64,000 nucleotides of DNA from assembly GCA_964454025.1 (NCBI GenBank), contig CAYVRP010000002.1, positions 77,538-141,537 on the forward strand, given 5' to 3'. The position numbers were made by a program, and so were the translations under genes. The notes beneath the pieces were generated by a model. It had not been told where the DNA came from and made no database searches. It saw only the letters and a program-made list of their open reading frames with translations. The stretch comes from JAFGBI01 sp964454025 (GTDB lineage Bacteria > Myxococcota_A > Polyangia > Polyangiales > Polyangiaceae). Below, in pieces: positions 9,299 through 17,989 of this stretch; the stretch's first letter is position 1; every line of letters begins with the position of its first letter.

Positions 9299-9623
9299 TG
9301 CGGTCCGCGCCGCGCGTGCATCGACCGGGCTCACGAACCCACCGACGACGGAGTCGACTGCGATCGACGCCAACGTCCTCGCGAGGCGGCGCGCCCGCCG
9401 GCCAGGAACCGAGCACGAGCCCCGTTCTCCGTCTCGCGTCCGCTCGGAAGCTCGCCGGTGCCGAGCTGCACGGGCGCGGCGGGCGCTCCGGTTCGTTCGC
9501 CGCACGGAAACCTCCCGGGCAGTCCCCGGCGCCTGGCTGCCACCCGGTGGCGGCTCCTGGGGAGCGCGACCCGGCGGGGACCGGGCACGGTCCGGCGGCT
9601 TGAGGCGACTCCGGTTCTGACCA

Positions 9624-11990
9624 ATGCTCCCGGCACCGATGCCCGGGTCCCTCGATCCAAGCCTGTGCGAGCGGCGTCGTCTGCGCCTGCGCGGGGCGGT
9701 CCAGGGCGTCGGTTTCCGGCCGTTCGTGCACCGGCTCGCCACGGAGCTCGGCCGCGGCGGCGAGGTCCTCAACGACCCGGGCGGGGTCACCATCGAGGTC
9801 GAGGGGTCGCCAGCCGCGCTGGCGGCGTTCGAGGAGCGGCTCCTGCGTGACAGGCCGCCCGCCTCCACGCCCGAGATCGTCGCGCGCTCGCGCGTCGCGC
9901 CCCGGGGGGAGGTCGCGTTCTCCATCCGCGCCAGCCAGGGGGCGGGCCAGCCCACCGCGATCCTGCTCCCGGATCTGGCCACCTGCGCGGACTGCGCGCG
10001 CGAGCTCGCCGATCCGACGGATCGCCGCTTCGGCTACCCCTTCACCAACTGCACCCGCTGCGGCCCCCGCTTCAGCATCATCGAGCGGCTGCCCTACGAC
10101 CGCCCCCACACGACCATGCGCGGCTTCCAGATGTGCCCGCGCTGCGCGGCCGAGTACGCGGACCCCTCGAACCGGCGGTTCCACGCCCAGCCCACCGCGT
10201 GCCCCGACTGCGGCCCCTCGCTCGCGCTCCTCGATCGGTCGGGCGTGCCCCTCGCCCGCAGGGACGCGGCCCTCGCCGGCGCCGCCGCGCTGATCCGTGA
10301 CGGCGGGATCCTCGCCCTGCACGGCCTCGGCGGGTTCCACCTGATGGTCGACGCCCGGTGCGCGGCGGCGGTGCGCGCGCTGCGCGAGCGCAAGGCCCGC
10401 TGGGAGAAGCCGCTCGCGGTGATGGCGCCCTCGCTCGCGGCCGCCGAGCAGCTCTGCGAGATCGACGCGACGGCGCGGGCCCTGCTCACCGGCGTGGAGG
10501 CGCCGATCGTGCTGCTCCCCCGGCGCCCGGCAGCCGGCGTCGCGGCGGAGGTCGCGCCGGACAACCCCCTGCTCGGCGTGATGCTCCCGTACACGCCCCT
10601 GCACCGGCTGCTGCTCGACGCGCTCGGCTTCCCGGTGGTCGCGACCAGCGGCAACGCGAGCGAGGAGCCCATCTGCACCGCGCCGGACGAGGCGCTCGCG
10701 CGGCTCGGCCACCTCGCCGACCGCTTCCTCGTCCACGATCGCCCCATCGCGCGGCAGGTTGACGACAGCGTGGTCACCGTCGTCGCGGGGGCGCCCCAGC
10801 TCGTCCGTCGCTCCCGCGGCTTCGCCCCCCGGCCCCTGCGGCTGGCGGCCCCGGCCCCCTGCGTACTCGCGGTCGGGCCGCACCTGAAGAACACCGTCAC
10901 GCTGGTGGTGGGCGACGAGGCCTTCCTGAGCCAGCACGTCGGTGATCTCGGCAACCCCGTGGCGGCCGACGCGCACGCCCGCGTGGTGCGCGACTTCCTC
11001 GACCTGTACGCCGCGGCGCCGGCCGCCGTGGCGCACGACCTGCACCCCGACTACGCCTCCACCGCCTGGCTGCTCGAGGCCCGCGCCGCCGGCGCGCGGC
11101 CCGGCGCCCCCGGGTGGCAGGCCCGCCTGGCCGCGGCGCGCCCGGTCGCGGTCCAGCACCACCACGCGCATCTCGCCGCGTGCCTCGCCGAGCACCGGCA
11201 CGAGGGGCCGGCGCTCGGGGTCACCTGGGACGGGGCGGGCCTCGGCCCTGACGGCACCGTCTGGGGAGGCGAGTTCCTGCTCGGGGACGCGCGGGGCTAC
11301 CGGCGGGCGGCGCACCTGCGCGCGTTCCGCCTCCCAGGCGGCGACGCGACGGCCTTGGAGCCGCGGCGCTCCGCGCTCGCCGTGCTCCACGCCGCGGGGC
11401 TGCTCGAGCGCGCCGCGCGCCTCGGCGCCGCCCCGCTGGCAGCCTTCTCGCCAGCGGAGCGCGCGGTGCTCGAGGGGATGCTCGACCGCGGCGTCGGCGC
11501 ACCCGTGCCCACCAGCGCCGGGCGGCTCTTCGACGCCGTCGCCGCCCTGGTCAGCGGCCGACCGCGCGTCCGCTTCGAGGGGCAGGCGGCGATGACGCTC
11601 GAGTTCGCGGCGCGCGGCGCCGATGGCCGGCCGGGCGCGTACCCCTGCCCGCTGGTGGCCGGCCCCTCCGACGGCCCCGCGCTCCTCGACTGGGGCCCGC
11701 TGCTCGAGGCCTTGCTCGACGATCTCGCCCGCGGGGGCGCGACCGCGACCGTCGCGGCGCGCTTCCACGAGGGGCGCGCGGCGGCCACGGTCGCCGCGGC
11801 GCACCACGTCGGCGCGCCCACGGTGGCGCTCACCGGCGGCTGCTTCCAGAATCGTTGCCTGACGGAGCGCGCGAACGTGCTACTCACCGAGGCCGGTTTC
11901 CGGGTGCTCCTGCACCGGGAGGTGCCCGCGAACGACGGAGGCGTCAGCCTCGGGCAGGCCGTGATCGCGGCGGCGGTCGCCGCCGGGTGA
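9624..11990 (+). CDS. hypF: carbamoyltransferase HypF
   Basis: A 788-residue protein that makes the thiocarbamate on HypE from carbamoyl phosphate and ATP, the source of the CN ligands of [NiFe]-hydrogenase. Domains in order: acylphosphatase (about 17-105, with RGAVQGVGFRPFV), two zinc-finger pairs (CADC..CTRCG and CPRC..CPDCG, about 125-200), a YrdC-like domain starting near HGLGGFHL, and a Kae1-like domain with the metal-binding HHHAH motif and a C-terminal GGCFQNRCL segment. The start could be the ATG at 9624 or the one at 9639; neither has a strong ribosome-binding site. It leads the plus-strand hypF-C-D-E run, with the hypC start 36 bases after its stop. Confidence 0.95.
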   Translation: MLPAPMPGSLDPSLCERRRLRLRGAVQGVGFRPFVHRLATELGRGGEVLNDPGGVTIEVEGSPAALAAFEERLLRDRPPASTPEIVARSRVAPRGEVAFSIRASQGAGQPTAILLPDLATCADCARELADPTDRRFGYPFTNCTRCGPRFSIIERLPYDRPHTTMRGFQMCPRCAAEYADPSNRRFHAQPTACPDCGPSLALLDRSGVPLARRDAALAGAAALIRDGGILALHGLGGFHLMVDARCAAAVRALRERKARWEKPLAVMAPSLAAAEQLCEIDATARALLTGVEAPIVLLPRRPAAGVAAEVAPDNPLLGVMLPYTPLHRLLLDALGFPVVATSGNASEEPICTAPDEALARLGHLADRFLVHDRPIARQVDDSVVTVVAGAPQLVRRSRGFAPRPLRLAAPAPCVLAVGPHLKNTVTLVVGDEAFLSQHVGDLGNPVAADAHARVVRDFLDLYAAAPAAVAHDLHPDYASTAWLLEARAAGARPGAPGWQARLAAARPVAVQHHHAHLAACLAEHRHEGPALGVTWDGAGLGPDGTVWGGEFLLGDARGYRRAAHLRAFRLPGGDATALEPRRSALAVLHAAGLLERAARLGAAPLAAFSPAERAVLEGMLDRGVGAPVPTSAGRLFDAVAALVSGRPRVRFEGQAAMTLEFAARGADGRPGAYPCPLVAGPSDGPALLDWGPLLEALLDDLARGGATATVAARFHEGRAAATVAAAHHVGAPTVALTGGCFQNRCLTERANVLLTEAGFRVLLHREVPANDGGVSLGQAVIAAAVAAG

Positions 11991-12025
11991 CCGTGGCGGA
12001 AGGGCGGCAGCGAAAGGACGAGACG

Positions 12026-12331
12026 ATGTGCCTAGGAGTCCCGGGCAAGGTGGTCGCCGGCGGTGAGCCGGGGGTGGAGCTCCCGATGGGAAAGGTCGAC
12101 TTCGGCGGCATCGTCCGCGAGGTGTGCCTCGCGTGCACGCCGGACGCCGCGGTCGGCGACTACGTCCTCGTTCACGCCGGCTTCTCGATCAGCAAGTTGA
12201 GCGAGGCCGAGGCGGCCGAGGTGTTCACCTACCTCGCCGAGATCGATCGCCTCGCGGCCGAGGCGCGACCCGCCACGGAACCCGCCGCGGGCGCGGCGCC
12301 CGCCGGCTCCCGCGACGGCGAGGCCCCGTGA
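12026..12331 (+). CDS. hypC: hydrogenase maturation chaperone HypC
   Basis: A 101-residue protein of the HypC/HybG family that, with HypD, carries the Fe(CN)2CO unit and hands it to the hydrogenase large subunit. The N-terminus MCLGVPGKV shows the essential Cys2, and the motif GDYVLVHAGF is in place. The start at 12026 is chosen because Cys2 must follow the initiator Met; the frame is open further upstream. The last 20 or so residues are an Ala/Pro/Glu-rich tail beyond the usual family length. Its stop overlaps the hypD start by four bases. Confidence 0.93.
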   Translation: MCLGVPGKVVAGGEPGVELPMGKVDFGGIVREVCLACTPDAAVGDYVLVHAGFSISKLSEAEAAEVFTYLAEIDRLAAEARPATEPAAGAAPAGSRDGEAP

Positions 12332-13413
12332 GGTACGTCGACGAGTACCGGGGCGAGGCCGAAGCGCGCGCCTTCGCCGCCGCCATCCGCCGCCGGGTGC
12401 CCCGACCCTGGACCGTGATGGAGGTCTGCGGGGGCCAGCCCCACGCCATCCTGAAGCACGGGCTCGATCAGCTCTTGCCTCCGGAGGTGACGCTGGTGCA
12501 CGGCCCGGGCTGCCCGGTGTGCGTGACGCCGGTGGAGCTCATCGACCGCGCCATCGCCATCGCCCGCCGCCCCGGCGTGATCCTCACCTCGTTCGGCGAC
12601 ATGCTCCGCGTCCCCGGCTCGTCCACGGACCTGTACGGCGCCAAGAGCGAGGGCGCCGACGTGCGCATGGTCTACTCGGCCCTGGACGCGGCCCAGCTCG
12701 CGGCGACGGAGCGCGACCGCCAGGTGGTCTTCTTCGGGGTCGGGTTCGAGACGACGGCGCCGGGCGCGGCGATGGCGGTCCTGATGGCGGAGCGGCAGGG
12801 TCTCGACAACTTCTCGCTCCTCTCCAGCCACGTGCTCGTCCCGCCGGCGATGGAGGCGCTCCTCGCCGCCGAGGACAACCAGGTGCAGGGCTTCCTCGCC
12901 GCAGGCCACGTCTGCGCGGTGATGGGCTACCACGAGTACGAGCCGATCGCGGCGCGCTTCCGCGTGCCCATCGTCCCCACCGGGTTCGAGCCGCTCGATC
13001 TGCTCGCGGGGCTGCACCGGCTGCTCACGATGCTCGAGCAAGGGAGGTACGGCGTCGAGAACCAGTACACACGGTGCGTCACTCGCGAGGGCAATCCCCA
13101 CGCCCAGCGCCTGCTGGCGGAGGTCTTCGCGCCGTGCGATCGGCAGTGGCGCGGAATCGGCGTCATCCCGCGCGGTGGCTACCGCCTCCGCGACCGCTAC
13201 GCGCGCTTCGACGCCGAGCGGCGGTTCGACGTCGCCGGCGTCACCGCGACCGAGCCCGAGGCCTGCATCGCCGGCGCCGTGCTCCGGGGCCTCGCGCGCC
13301 CTCCGAGCTGCGCCGAGTTCGGCCGCGGCTGCACCCCCGAGCACCCGCTCGGCGCCCCCATGGTGTCGAGCGAGGGCGCCTGCGCCGCGTATTTCAGGTA
13401 CGGCCGCGGTTGA
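12328..13413 (+). CDS. hypD: hydrogenase maturation factor HypD
   Basis: A 361-residue iron-sulfur protein that assembles the Fe(CN)2CO moiety together with HypC and HypE. Conserved segments are visible: MEVCGGQPHAI near residue 33, HGPGCPVCVTP, ETTAPG, AGHVCAVMG, and a C-terminal Cys region (CAAYFRYG). The GTG start at 12328 overlaps the hypC TGA in a GTGA, giving VRYVDEYR, the usual start of the family. The open frame extends upstream but overlaps hypC in another frame and looks non-coding. Confidence 0.95.
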   Translation: MRYVDEYRGEAEARAFAAAIRRRVPRPWTVMEVCGGQPHAILKHGLDQLLPPEVTLVHGPGCPVCVTPVELIDRAIAIARRPGVILTSFGDMLRVPGSSTDLYGAKSEGADVRMVYSALDAAQLAATERDRQVVFFGVGFETTAPGAAMAVLMAERQGLDNFSLLSSHVLVPPAMEALLAAEDNQVQGFLAAGHVCAVMGYHEYEPIAARFRVPIVPTGFEPLDLLAGLHRLLTMLEQGRYGVENQYTRCVTREGNPHAQRLLAEVFAPCDRQWRGIGVIPRGGYRLRDRYARFDAERRFDVAGVTATEPEACIAGAVLRGLARPPSCAEFGRGCTPEHPLGAPMVSSEGACAAYFRYGRG

Positions 13414-13448
13414 GCGCGGCGCGACCCGGTGCTGTACTCGGGGCGCCG

Positions 13449-14513
13449 ATGTCCACGCCGAAGCCGAACCCGCTCGACGTCACCTGCCCCGCCCCCATCG
13501 CTCGGCACACCACGGTGCAGCTCGCGCACGGCGGCGGCGGCCGGCTCTCCCAGCGGCTGGTGGAGGAGCTCTTCCTGCCCGCCTTCGCCAACCCGGCGCT
13601 GTCGGCGCTGCACGACGGCGCGCTGCTCGAGGTCGCCGGGGCGCGCCTCGCCTTCTCCACGGACTCGTACGTCGTCCGCCCCCTCTTCTTCCCGGGCGGC
13701 GACATCGGCTCGCTCGCCGTGCACGGCACCGTGAACGATCTGTCGATGTGCGGCGCGCGACCGCTGGCGCTCTCCGCCGGCTTCATCCTGGAGGAGGGCC
13801 TCCCGCTGGCGGAGCTCGAGCGGATCGTGGCGTCGATGCAGGCGGCGGCCGCCGCCGCCGACGTCGCCATCGTCACCGGCGACACCAAGGTGGTGGACCG
13901 GGGCAAGGGCGACGGCGTGTACGTCAACACCGCGGGCATCGGGCTGGTCCCGGCCGGGATCGAGATCGATCCCCGCCGCGCGGCGCCGGGGGACGTAGTG
14001 CTGGTGAGCGGCACCCTCGCCGACCACGGGATCGCCGTCCTGAGCGTCCGCGAAGGGCTCCGCTTCGAGACGGCGCTGACCAGCGACTCGGCGCCGCTGC
14101 ACGGTCTGGTCGCGGCCGTGCTCGCGGCGGCGGGCGCCGCGGTCCACGTCCTGCGCGACCCCACGCGGGGAGGGGGCGCCAGCGCCCTGAACGAGATCGC
14201 GGCCGCGGCTGGCGGCGGAGTCGAGCTCGACGAGGCGAGCCTGCCCGTCCGCGAGGCCGTCCGCGGGGCCTGCGAGCTGCTGGGCTTCGACCCGCTCTAC
14301 GTCGCCAACGAGGGCAAGTGCCTGGCCCTGGTGGCCCCCGCGGCGGCCGAGCGGGCCCTGGCCGCGATGCGCGCGCACCCGTGCGGCCGCGACGCGGCCG
14401 TGATCGGGCAGGTGGTGGCGGGGCCGCCGGGTCGGGTGGTGCTCCGCAGCCGCATCGGCGCCGTGCGCGTGGTGGACATGCTCTCCGGCGAGCAGCTCCC
14501 GCGGATCTGCTGA
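13449..14513 (+). CDS. hypE: hydrogenase maturation factor HypE
   Basis: A 354-residue PurM/AIR-synthase-like protein that dehydrates its C-terminal thiocarboxamide to a thiocyanate, the CN donor. N-terminal HGGGG, FSTDSYVV, NDLSMCGA and TGDTKVV segments are visible. The protein ends exactly in PRIC, the C-terminal Cys that HypF carbamoylates. The ATG at 13449 lies 35 bases after the hypD stop. It is the last gene of the plus-strand hyp run and faces hypB with 22 bases between the stops. Confidence 0.95.
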   Translation: MSTPKPNPLDVTCPAPIARHTTVQLAHGGGGRLSQRLVEELFLPAFANPALSALHDGALLEVAGARLAFSTDSYVVRPLFFPGGDIGSLAVHGTVNDLSMCGARPLALSAGFILEEGLPLAELERIVASMQAAAAAADVAIVTGDTKVVDRGKGDGVYVNTAGIGLVPAGIEIDPRRAAPGDVVLVSGTLADHGIAVLSVREGLRFETALTSDSAPLHGLVAAVLAAAGAAVHVLRDPTRGGGASALNEIAAAAGGGVELDEASLPVREAVRGACELLGFDPLYVANEGKCLALVAPAAAERALAAMRAHPCGRDAAVIGQVVAGPPGRVVLRSRIGAVRVVDMLSGEQLPRIC

Positions 14514-14535
14514 GCTCGCCGCCGCGCGGGCAGCG

Positions 14536-15267
14536 TCACCCGTGCGTGTGCGGGAGGGCGGCGGGCGCCGCGGGCGCGGGGAGCCGCGCGCGCTGCTCCT
14601 CGAGCCACTCGAGCCAGGCGGGGATACCCTGGCCGGTCACCGCCGAGACCTCGATGACGCGCGGCCGGGGCATGGTGCGAGCGAGCGCGTCGCGCAGGCG
14701 CCCGAGGTCCACCTGCGGCAGGTGCGCGACCAGATCCGTCTTGCTCACCACCACCAGGTCCGCGCGGCGGAACATGACGGGGTACTTCAGCGGCTTGTCC
14801 TCGCCCTCGGCCACGCTGAGCACGACCACGTTGGCGGCCTGCCCGAGGTCGTAGATGGCCGGGCAGACGAGGTTTCCCACGTTCTCCACGAAGAGCACGT
14901 CGGCCCGCCACCACTCCATCGCGTGCAGCGCGTCGTGCACGAGCCGCGCGTCGAGGTGACAGGCGGTGCCGGTGGTGATGGCGCGCGATTCGATCCCGGC
15001 CGCCCGGAGCCGCTGCGCGTCGTGGTCGGTGGCGAGGTCCCCGCTCACCGCCAGCACCCGGCGCGCGCCGTGGAGGGCCCGGGCCGTCGCCTCGAGCAGC
15101 GCGGTCTTGCCCGACCCGGGCGAGCCCATGACGTTGAGCGCGAGCACGCCGTGCTCGACGAAATGCTCGCGGTTGTGCCGCGCCAGCTGGTCGTTCTGCT
15201 CGAGCAGGCGCTGGTGGATCTCGACGGGGACCAGCTCGTGGTCACCGCAGCCGCAGGTTTCGCACAT
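14536..15267 (-). CDS. hypB: hydrogenase nickel incorporation GTPase HypB
   Basis: A 243-residue SIMIBI-class GTPase that delivers nickel to the hydrogenase large subunit with HypA. The N-terminus MCETCGCG is the CxxCGC nickel-binding motif. The P-loop GSPGSGKT, the ENVGNLVCP segment with metal-binding Cys, and the base-recognition SKTDL are visible. There is no poly-His storage stretch. The ATG at 15267 directly abuts the hypA stop (TAG-ATG, zero gap), so the two are almost certainly cotranslated. Confidence 0.95.
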   Translation of the reverse strand: MCETCGCGDHELVPVEIHQRLLEQNDQLARHNREHFVEHGVLALNVMGSPGSGKTALLEATARALHGARRVLAVSGDLATDHDAQRLRAAGIESRAITTGTACHLDARLVHDALHAMEWWRADVLFVENVGNLVCPAIYDLGQAANVVVLSVAEGEDKPLKYPVMFRRADLVVVSKTDLVAHLPQVDLGRLRDALARTMPRPRVIEVSAVTGQGIPAWLEWLEEQRARLPAPAAPAALPHTHG

Positions 15268-15609
15268 CTAGGGGACCTCCAGCTCGAGCCGCAGCAGATC
15301 GAGCTCATCTCCTGCCACGAGGCGCGCCGGCTCGCCACAGGTGACGCAGACCAGCGGCTCGCCCTCCCCCAACCCCCGCGCGCAGCGCGGGCAGGCCCAC
15401 CGCGCGGGGATGCGCTCGATCACGAGCTCGGCCCGGGCGGCGACCGTGTGTTCACGGGCGACCTCGAAGGCGGTCTGGAGCAGCTCGGGGACCACGCCCG
15501 CCTGATCCCCCACCCGCAGCTCGACGCGCCGCACGGCCGCGCCGGGGTGCGCCGCCGCGTGCGCCTCGACCTGCTCGAGCAGGGCGAACACCAGCGAGTA
15601 CTCGTGCAT
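15268..15609 (-). CDS. hypA: hydrogenase nickel metallochaperone HypA
   Basis: A 113-residue nickel chaperone. The N-terminal MHEYSL provides the His2/Glu3 nickel ligands, and two zinc-binding Cys pairs (CPRC and CVTC) are in the C-terminal half. The ATG at 15609 is fixed by the requirement for His2. It is the first gene of a two-gene hypA-hypB operon read toward hypE. Confidence 0.93.
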   Translation of the reverse strand: MHEYSLVFALLEQVEAHAAAHPGAAVRRVELRVGDQAGVVPELLQTAFEVAREHTVAARAELVIERIPARWACPRCARGLGEGEPLVCVTCGEPARLVAGDELDLLRLELEVP

Positions 15610-15809
15610 CGTCGGCGCCGTTTGGCACGGCCCGGCCGGCGCCGCCAGCCGGCCTGGCCGGGGCTCCGAGGCTCGCCCCCAGGCGCGCTCTCCGCTCGGG
15701 AAACGAGGTCGACACCCCCCGGCAACCGCGGTTCGGCCACCTCTGGGGGGCCCGGGCGCGGCCCCGCAGGGCTCCGCGCCCACCTCTTCACCCGTCCACC
15801 GGAGCTCCC

Positions 15810-16727
15810 ATGATGCGACCAGACCCCGCCTTCCTCTCCACCCTCACGCTGCTCGGCGCCCTCACTGGCCCCGCGGTGGCCCGCGCCCAGGACCCGGCGG
15901 CGCCCACGGCCCCCGCCGCGCCCCCGGCGGAGCCGGCGGCCGCGGCCCCGGAGCCCCTGGCGGCGGCCGAGCCCGCCCCGGAGCCCGCCCCGCCGGCGGC
16001 GGCCACGGCGACGCCCGCCACACCGGCCGGCGGCGAGGCGGCGCCAGTCCCGACGCCGGCGCCAGCCGCAGAAGGCGACGACCCGGTCGCCGGCTGGTTC
16101 CGGATCGACAGCGACCTGCTGGCGCTGCAGCTCTGGGTCGGCGCGACCCACTCCCTCGGGCACCTCGACGTGGCGACCGACATCTACGTCACCTCGGGCA
16201 CCTTCGCGGAATTCGACCTCGGCCCCTCCTTCACGGTGCCGTTCGGCGATGGCAACTCCTTCGTCGCCACCCCGATGGCCGGCGTCGGGTTCGACTGGTC
16301 CCAGCGGCGCGCCGTGTCGCTGATCGCCCCCCAGCTCTTCCTGTACCTGACGGCGGGTCCGGTGTACTTCGAGTCGTGGACCCAGGTGTTCTTCAACTCG
16401 GTGTTCGTCGACGACGCGACCGACTCGCTCTACCTGCGCGACTTCCTCCTCTTCAAGCTGAGCGACTCGATCGCCGTCGGACCGCACGTCGAGGCGACGC
16501 TGGACCTGAGCGGAGCGGGGGACACCCTCCTCAGCCTGCCGGTGGCGGGTGCCGTGAGCCTGAACTACGGAAAGGACAACACGCTGCTGCTGGCCCTCGG
16601 CTACGAGACGGTGGAGGGCGCGCGACAGGTGCTCACCGGGGTCGACGAAACCGATCCGGCCAACCCCATCGAGCAGTACTCGGAGCGGGGCGGCGCGGGG
16701 CGCTTCACCTTCACGCGCCTCTGGTGA
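15810..16727 (+). CDS. outer-membrane beta-barrel-like protein with Pro/Ala-rich N-terminal segment
   Basis: A 305-residue exported protein of unknown function. A signal peptide with cleavage after ARA (about residue 26) is followed by about 60 residues rich in Pro and Ala. Alternating polar/hydrophobic strands from about residue 95 to the end resemble a small beta-barrel: repeated GxxF/W patterns and a terminal aromatic pair, FTRLW. The start is ATG ATG at 15810, with GGAG just upstream. It stands alone between the divergent hypA gene and a convergent neighbour. The barrel assignment is inference from residue pattern. Confidence 0.6.
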   Translation: MMRPDPAFLSTLTLLGALTGPAVARAQDPAAPTAPAAPPAEPAAAAPEPLAAAEPAPEPAPPAAATATPATPAGGEAAPVPTPAPAAEGDDPVAGWFRIDSDLLALQLWVGATHSLGHLDVATDIYVTSGTFAEFDLGPSFTVPFGDGNSFVATPMAGVGFDWSQRRAVSLIAPQLFLYLTAGPVYFESWTQVFFNSVFVDDATDSLYLRDFLLFKLSDSIAVGPHVEATLDLSGAGDTLLSLPVAGAVSLNYGKDNTLLLALGYETVEGARQVLTGVDETDPANPIEQYSERGGAGRFTFTRLW

Positions 16728-16750
16728 GCGCGCGGCGGTCGCGCGCGCGC

Positions 16751-17548
16751 CTACCCGCGCGCGCGCACCGCCGCGAGCTCCGCCTCTGCCACCAGCCACG
16801 AGTAGCCGTCGAAGCGATCGAACGACACGTCCGCCGGCGGCGCCGTCGAACCCGGCCCGGGCGAGCGGTGCACCTGCCCGGCGTAGGAGGCGAGGCTGCT
16901 CATGCGCGAGCCCTGATCCACCCGCAGCCCCGTACGCTGGGCGAGCTCGGCGGTGGCCCGATCGAGGTCGCGCGCCGGCACCCCGGTCGTCCCCGGAATG
17001 GCGCTGAGATCGGTCGTGCGTGGATCGACGCGAGCGGACCACCGCACGGTGTGGAAGTGCAGATCGGCGACCTGGAACGTGTCGACCGTGCGCCCGGCGG
17101 TGTCACGGAAGACCGTGGGCTCGACGCCCCCGACCACGGCGCGGAAGGTCGCGCTGCTCGGCCCCTTCGAGCGCGGAGGTGGCCGCGAGTCGGCGCCGCC
17201 CTCGCCGCGCACGATCGCCAGCACCGCCGCGTAGGGGCGCTCCATGTCCTGGGCGCGGACGCGCAGGACGAGCCCGTCCGGCTCCAGGCGCACCGCCGGC
17301 GCCTTGATGAATTGCCGGTCCGAGCTCCACGCCCGATCGAGATCGACGGCCACCACCGGGAACCCGTCGCGACGCAGCCGCTGCACCAGGTCCTCGGCCT
17401 GCTCGTGATCCGCCAGCGCCCGGATCACCGCCCACCAGCCCGGCTTGATGCGGGAGCGCAGGTCGTAGACGACGAGCCCCGTCGCCGCCGCCAGCTTGGC
17501 GAAGGCCGCGGGCGACCCGTCGAAGGAGGGACCGAGCAGAACGAGCAT
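16751..17548 (-). CDS. protein of unknown function, 265 residues
   Basis: I do not recognise this family. It has no signal peptide or membrane segment. The N-terminal half alternates hydrophobic strands and charged helices (MLVLLGPSF, GLVVYDLRSRIKPGWW, FPVVAVDLDRAW), suggesting an alpha/beta fold. The middle repeats valine-rich strands with Arg/Glu (LVLRVRAQDMERPYAAVLAIVRGE). The codon pattern and the convergent position, 23 bases from the upstream gene's stop, support a real gene. The start at 17548 is the first ATG of the well-coding part. Confidence 0.6.
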   Translation of the reverse strand: MLVLLGPSFDGSPAAFAKLAAATGLVVYDLRSRIKPGWWAVIRALADHEQAEDLVQRLRRDGFPVVAVDLDRAWSSDRQFIKAPAVRLEPDGLVLRVRAQDMERPYAAVLAIVRGEGGADSRPPPRSKGPSSATFRAVVGGVEPTVFRDTAGRTVDTFQVADLHFHTVRWSARVDPRTTDLSAIPGTTGVPARDLDRATAELAQRTGLRVDQGSRMSSLASYAGQVHRSPGPGSTAPPADVSFDRFDGYSWLVAEAELAAVRARG

Positions 17549-17989
17549 GAACGAGCCCGAACCTCAAGCATACCGACTGGGTCCGCGGGGAGGCGAAAAA
17601 ACTCCCACACGGGCCGGCGAGCGCGGATCCTCGAGCACCCGGGCGCCGGTTCCGCCCCGCGGCCCTGGTGCCGCGGCGCCGCTCTTGGAGCCTCCTTGCG
17701 CGTCGATCGAGAGGGCTCAGGGGAGGGGCCGGCGCAGCGCGGGCACGCGCCGAGCCCCCGCGCCTGGCGGGGCTGCGCGCCCGCCAGCGCGTCGCCTGCG
17801 CGGCCCGGCCCCGGACGGGGCTCCCAGCCCCGCGTGCGTCTGGTCCTCGGCGCCACGTCGCGAGGCCATCGACCGAGTCACGCGCGCGGCCCTCCGGGGC
17901 GTCCGGAGACGGGCACCCCGTCGTCCCCCGTCACCGCGCGGCGGCCCCCCGCGTTGTCGCCCACGCCCGCCGCGACTATTCGCGCGGTG
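17549..17989. other. intergenic region between divergent genes
   Basis: A 441-base stretch between the starts of two divergently oriented genes. It contains a short A-run near 17598-17603 but no promoter, repeat or RNA that I can support. Frames crossing it are Arg/Pro-rich and look like GC-driven chance frames. Confidence 0.5.

Larger units (their letters stand above)
9160..9623. other. divergent intergenic region between lipoprotein gene and hypF
   Basis: This 464-base stretch separates two divergently read genes and should carry both promoters. The only structure I can support is a pair of neighbouring palindromes at 9259-9298, listed separately. No gene of convincing coding character is seen; open frames here are generic to GC-rich DNA. 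No clear sigma-54 (-24/-12) site precedes hypF. Confidence 0.5.

Noticed and set aside
9560..9623. Sigma-54 promoter for hypF
   Set aside because: A GG-N10-GC pattern can be found, but this is expected by chance in such GC-rich DNA and the conserved TGGCAC/TTGCA context is absent.
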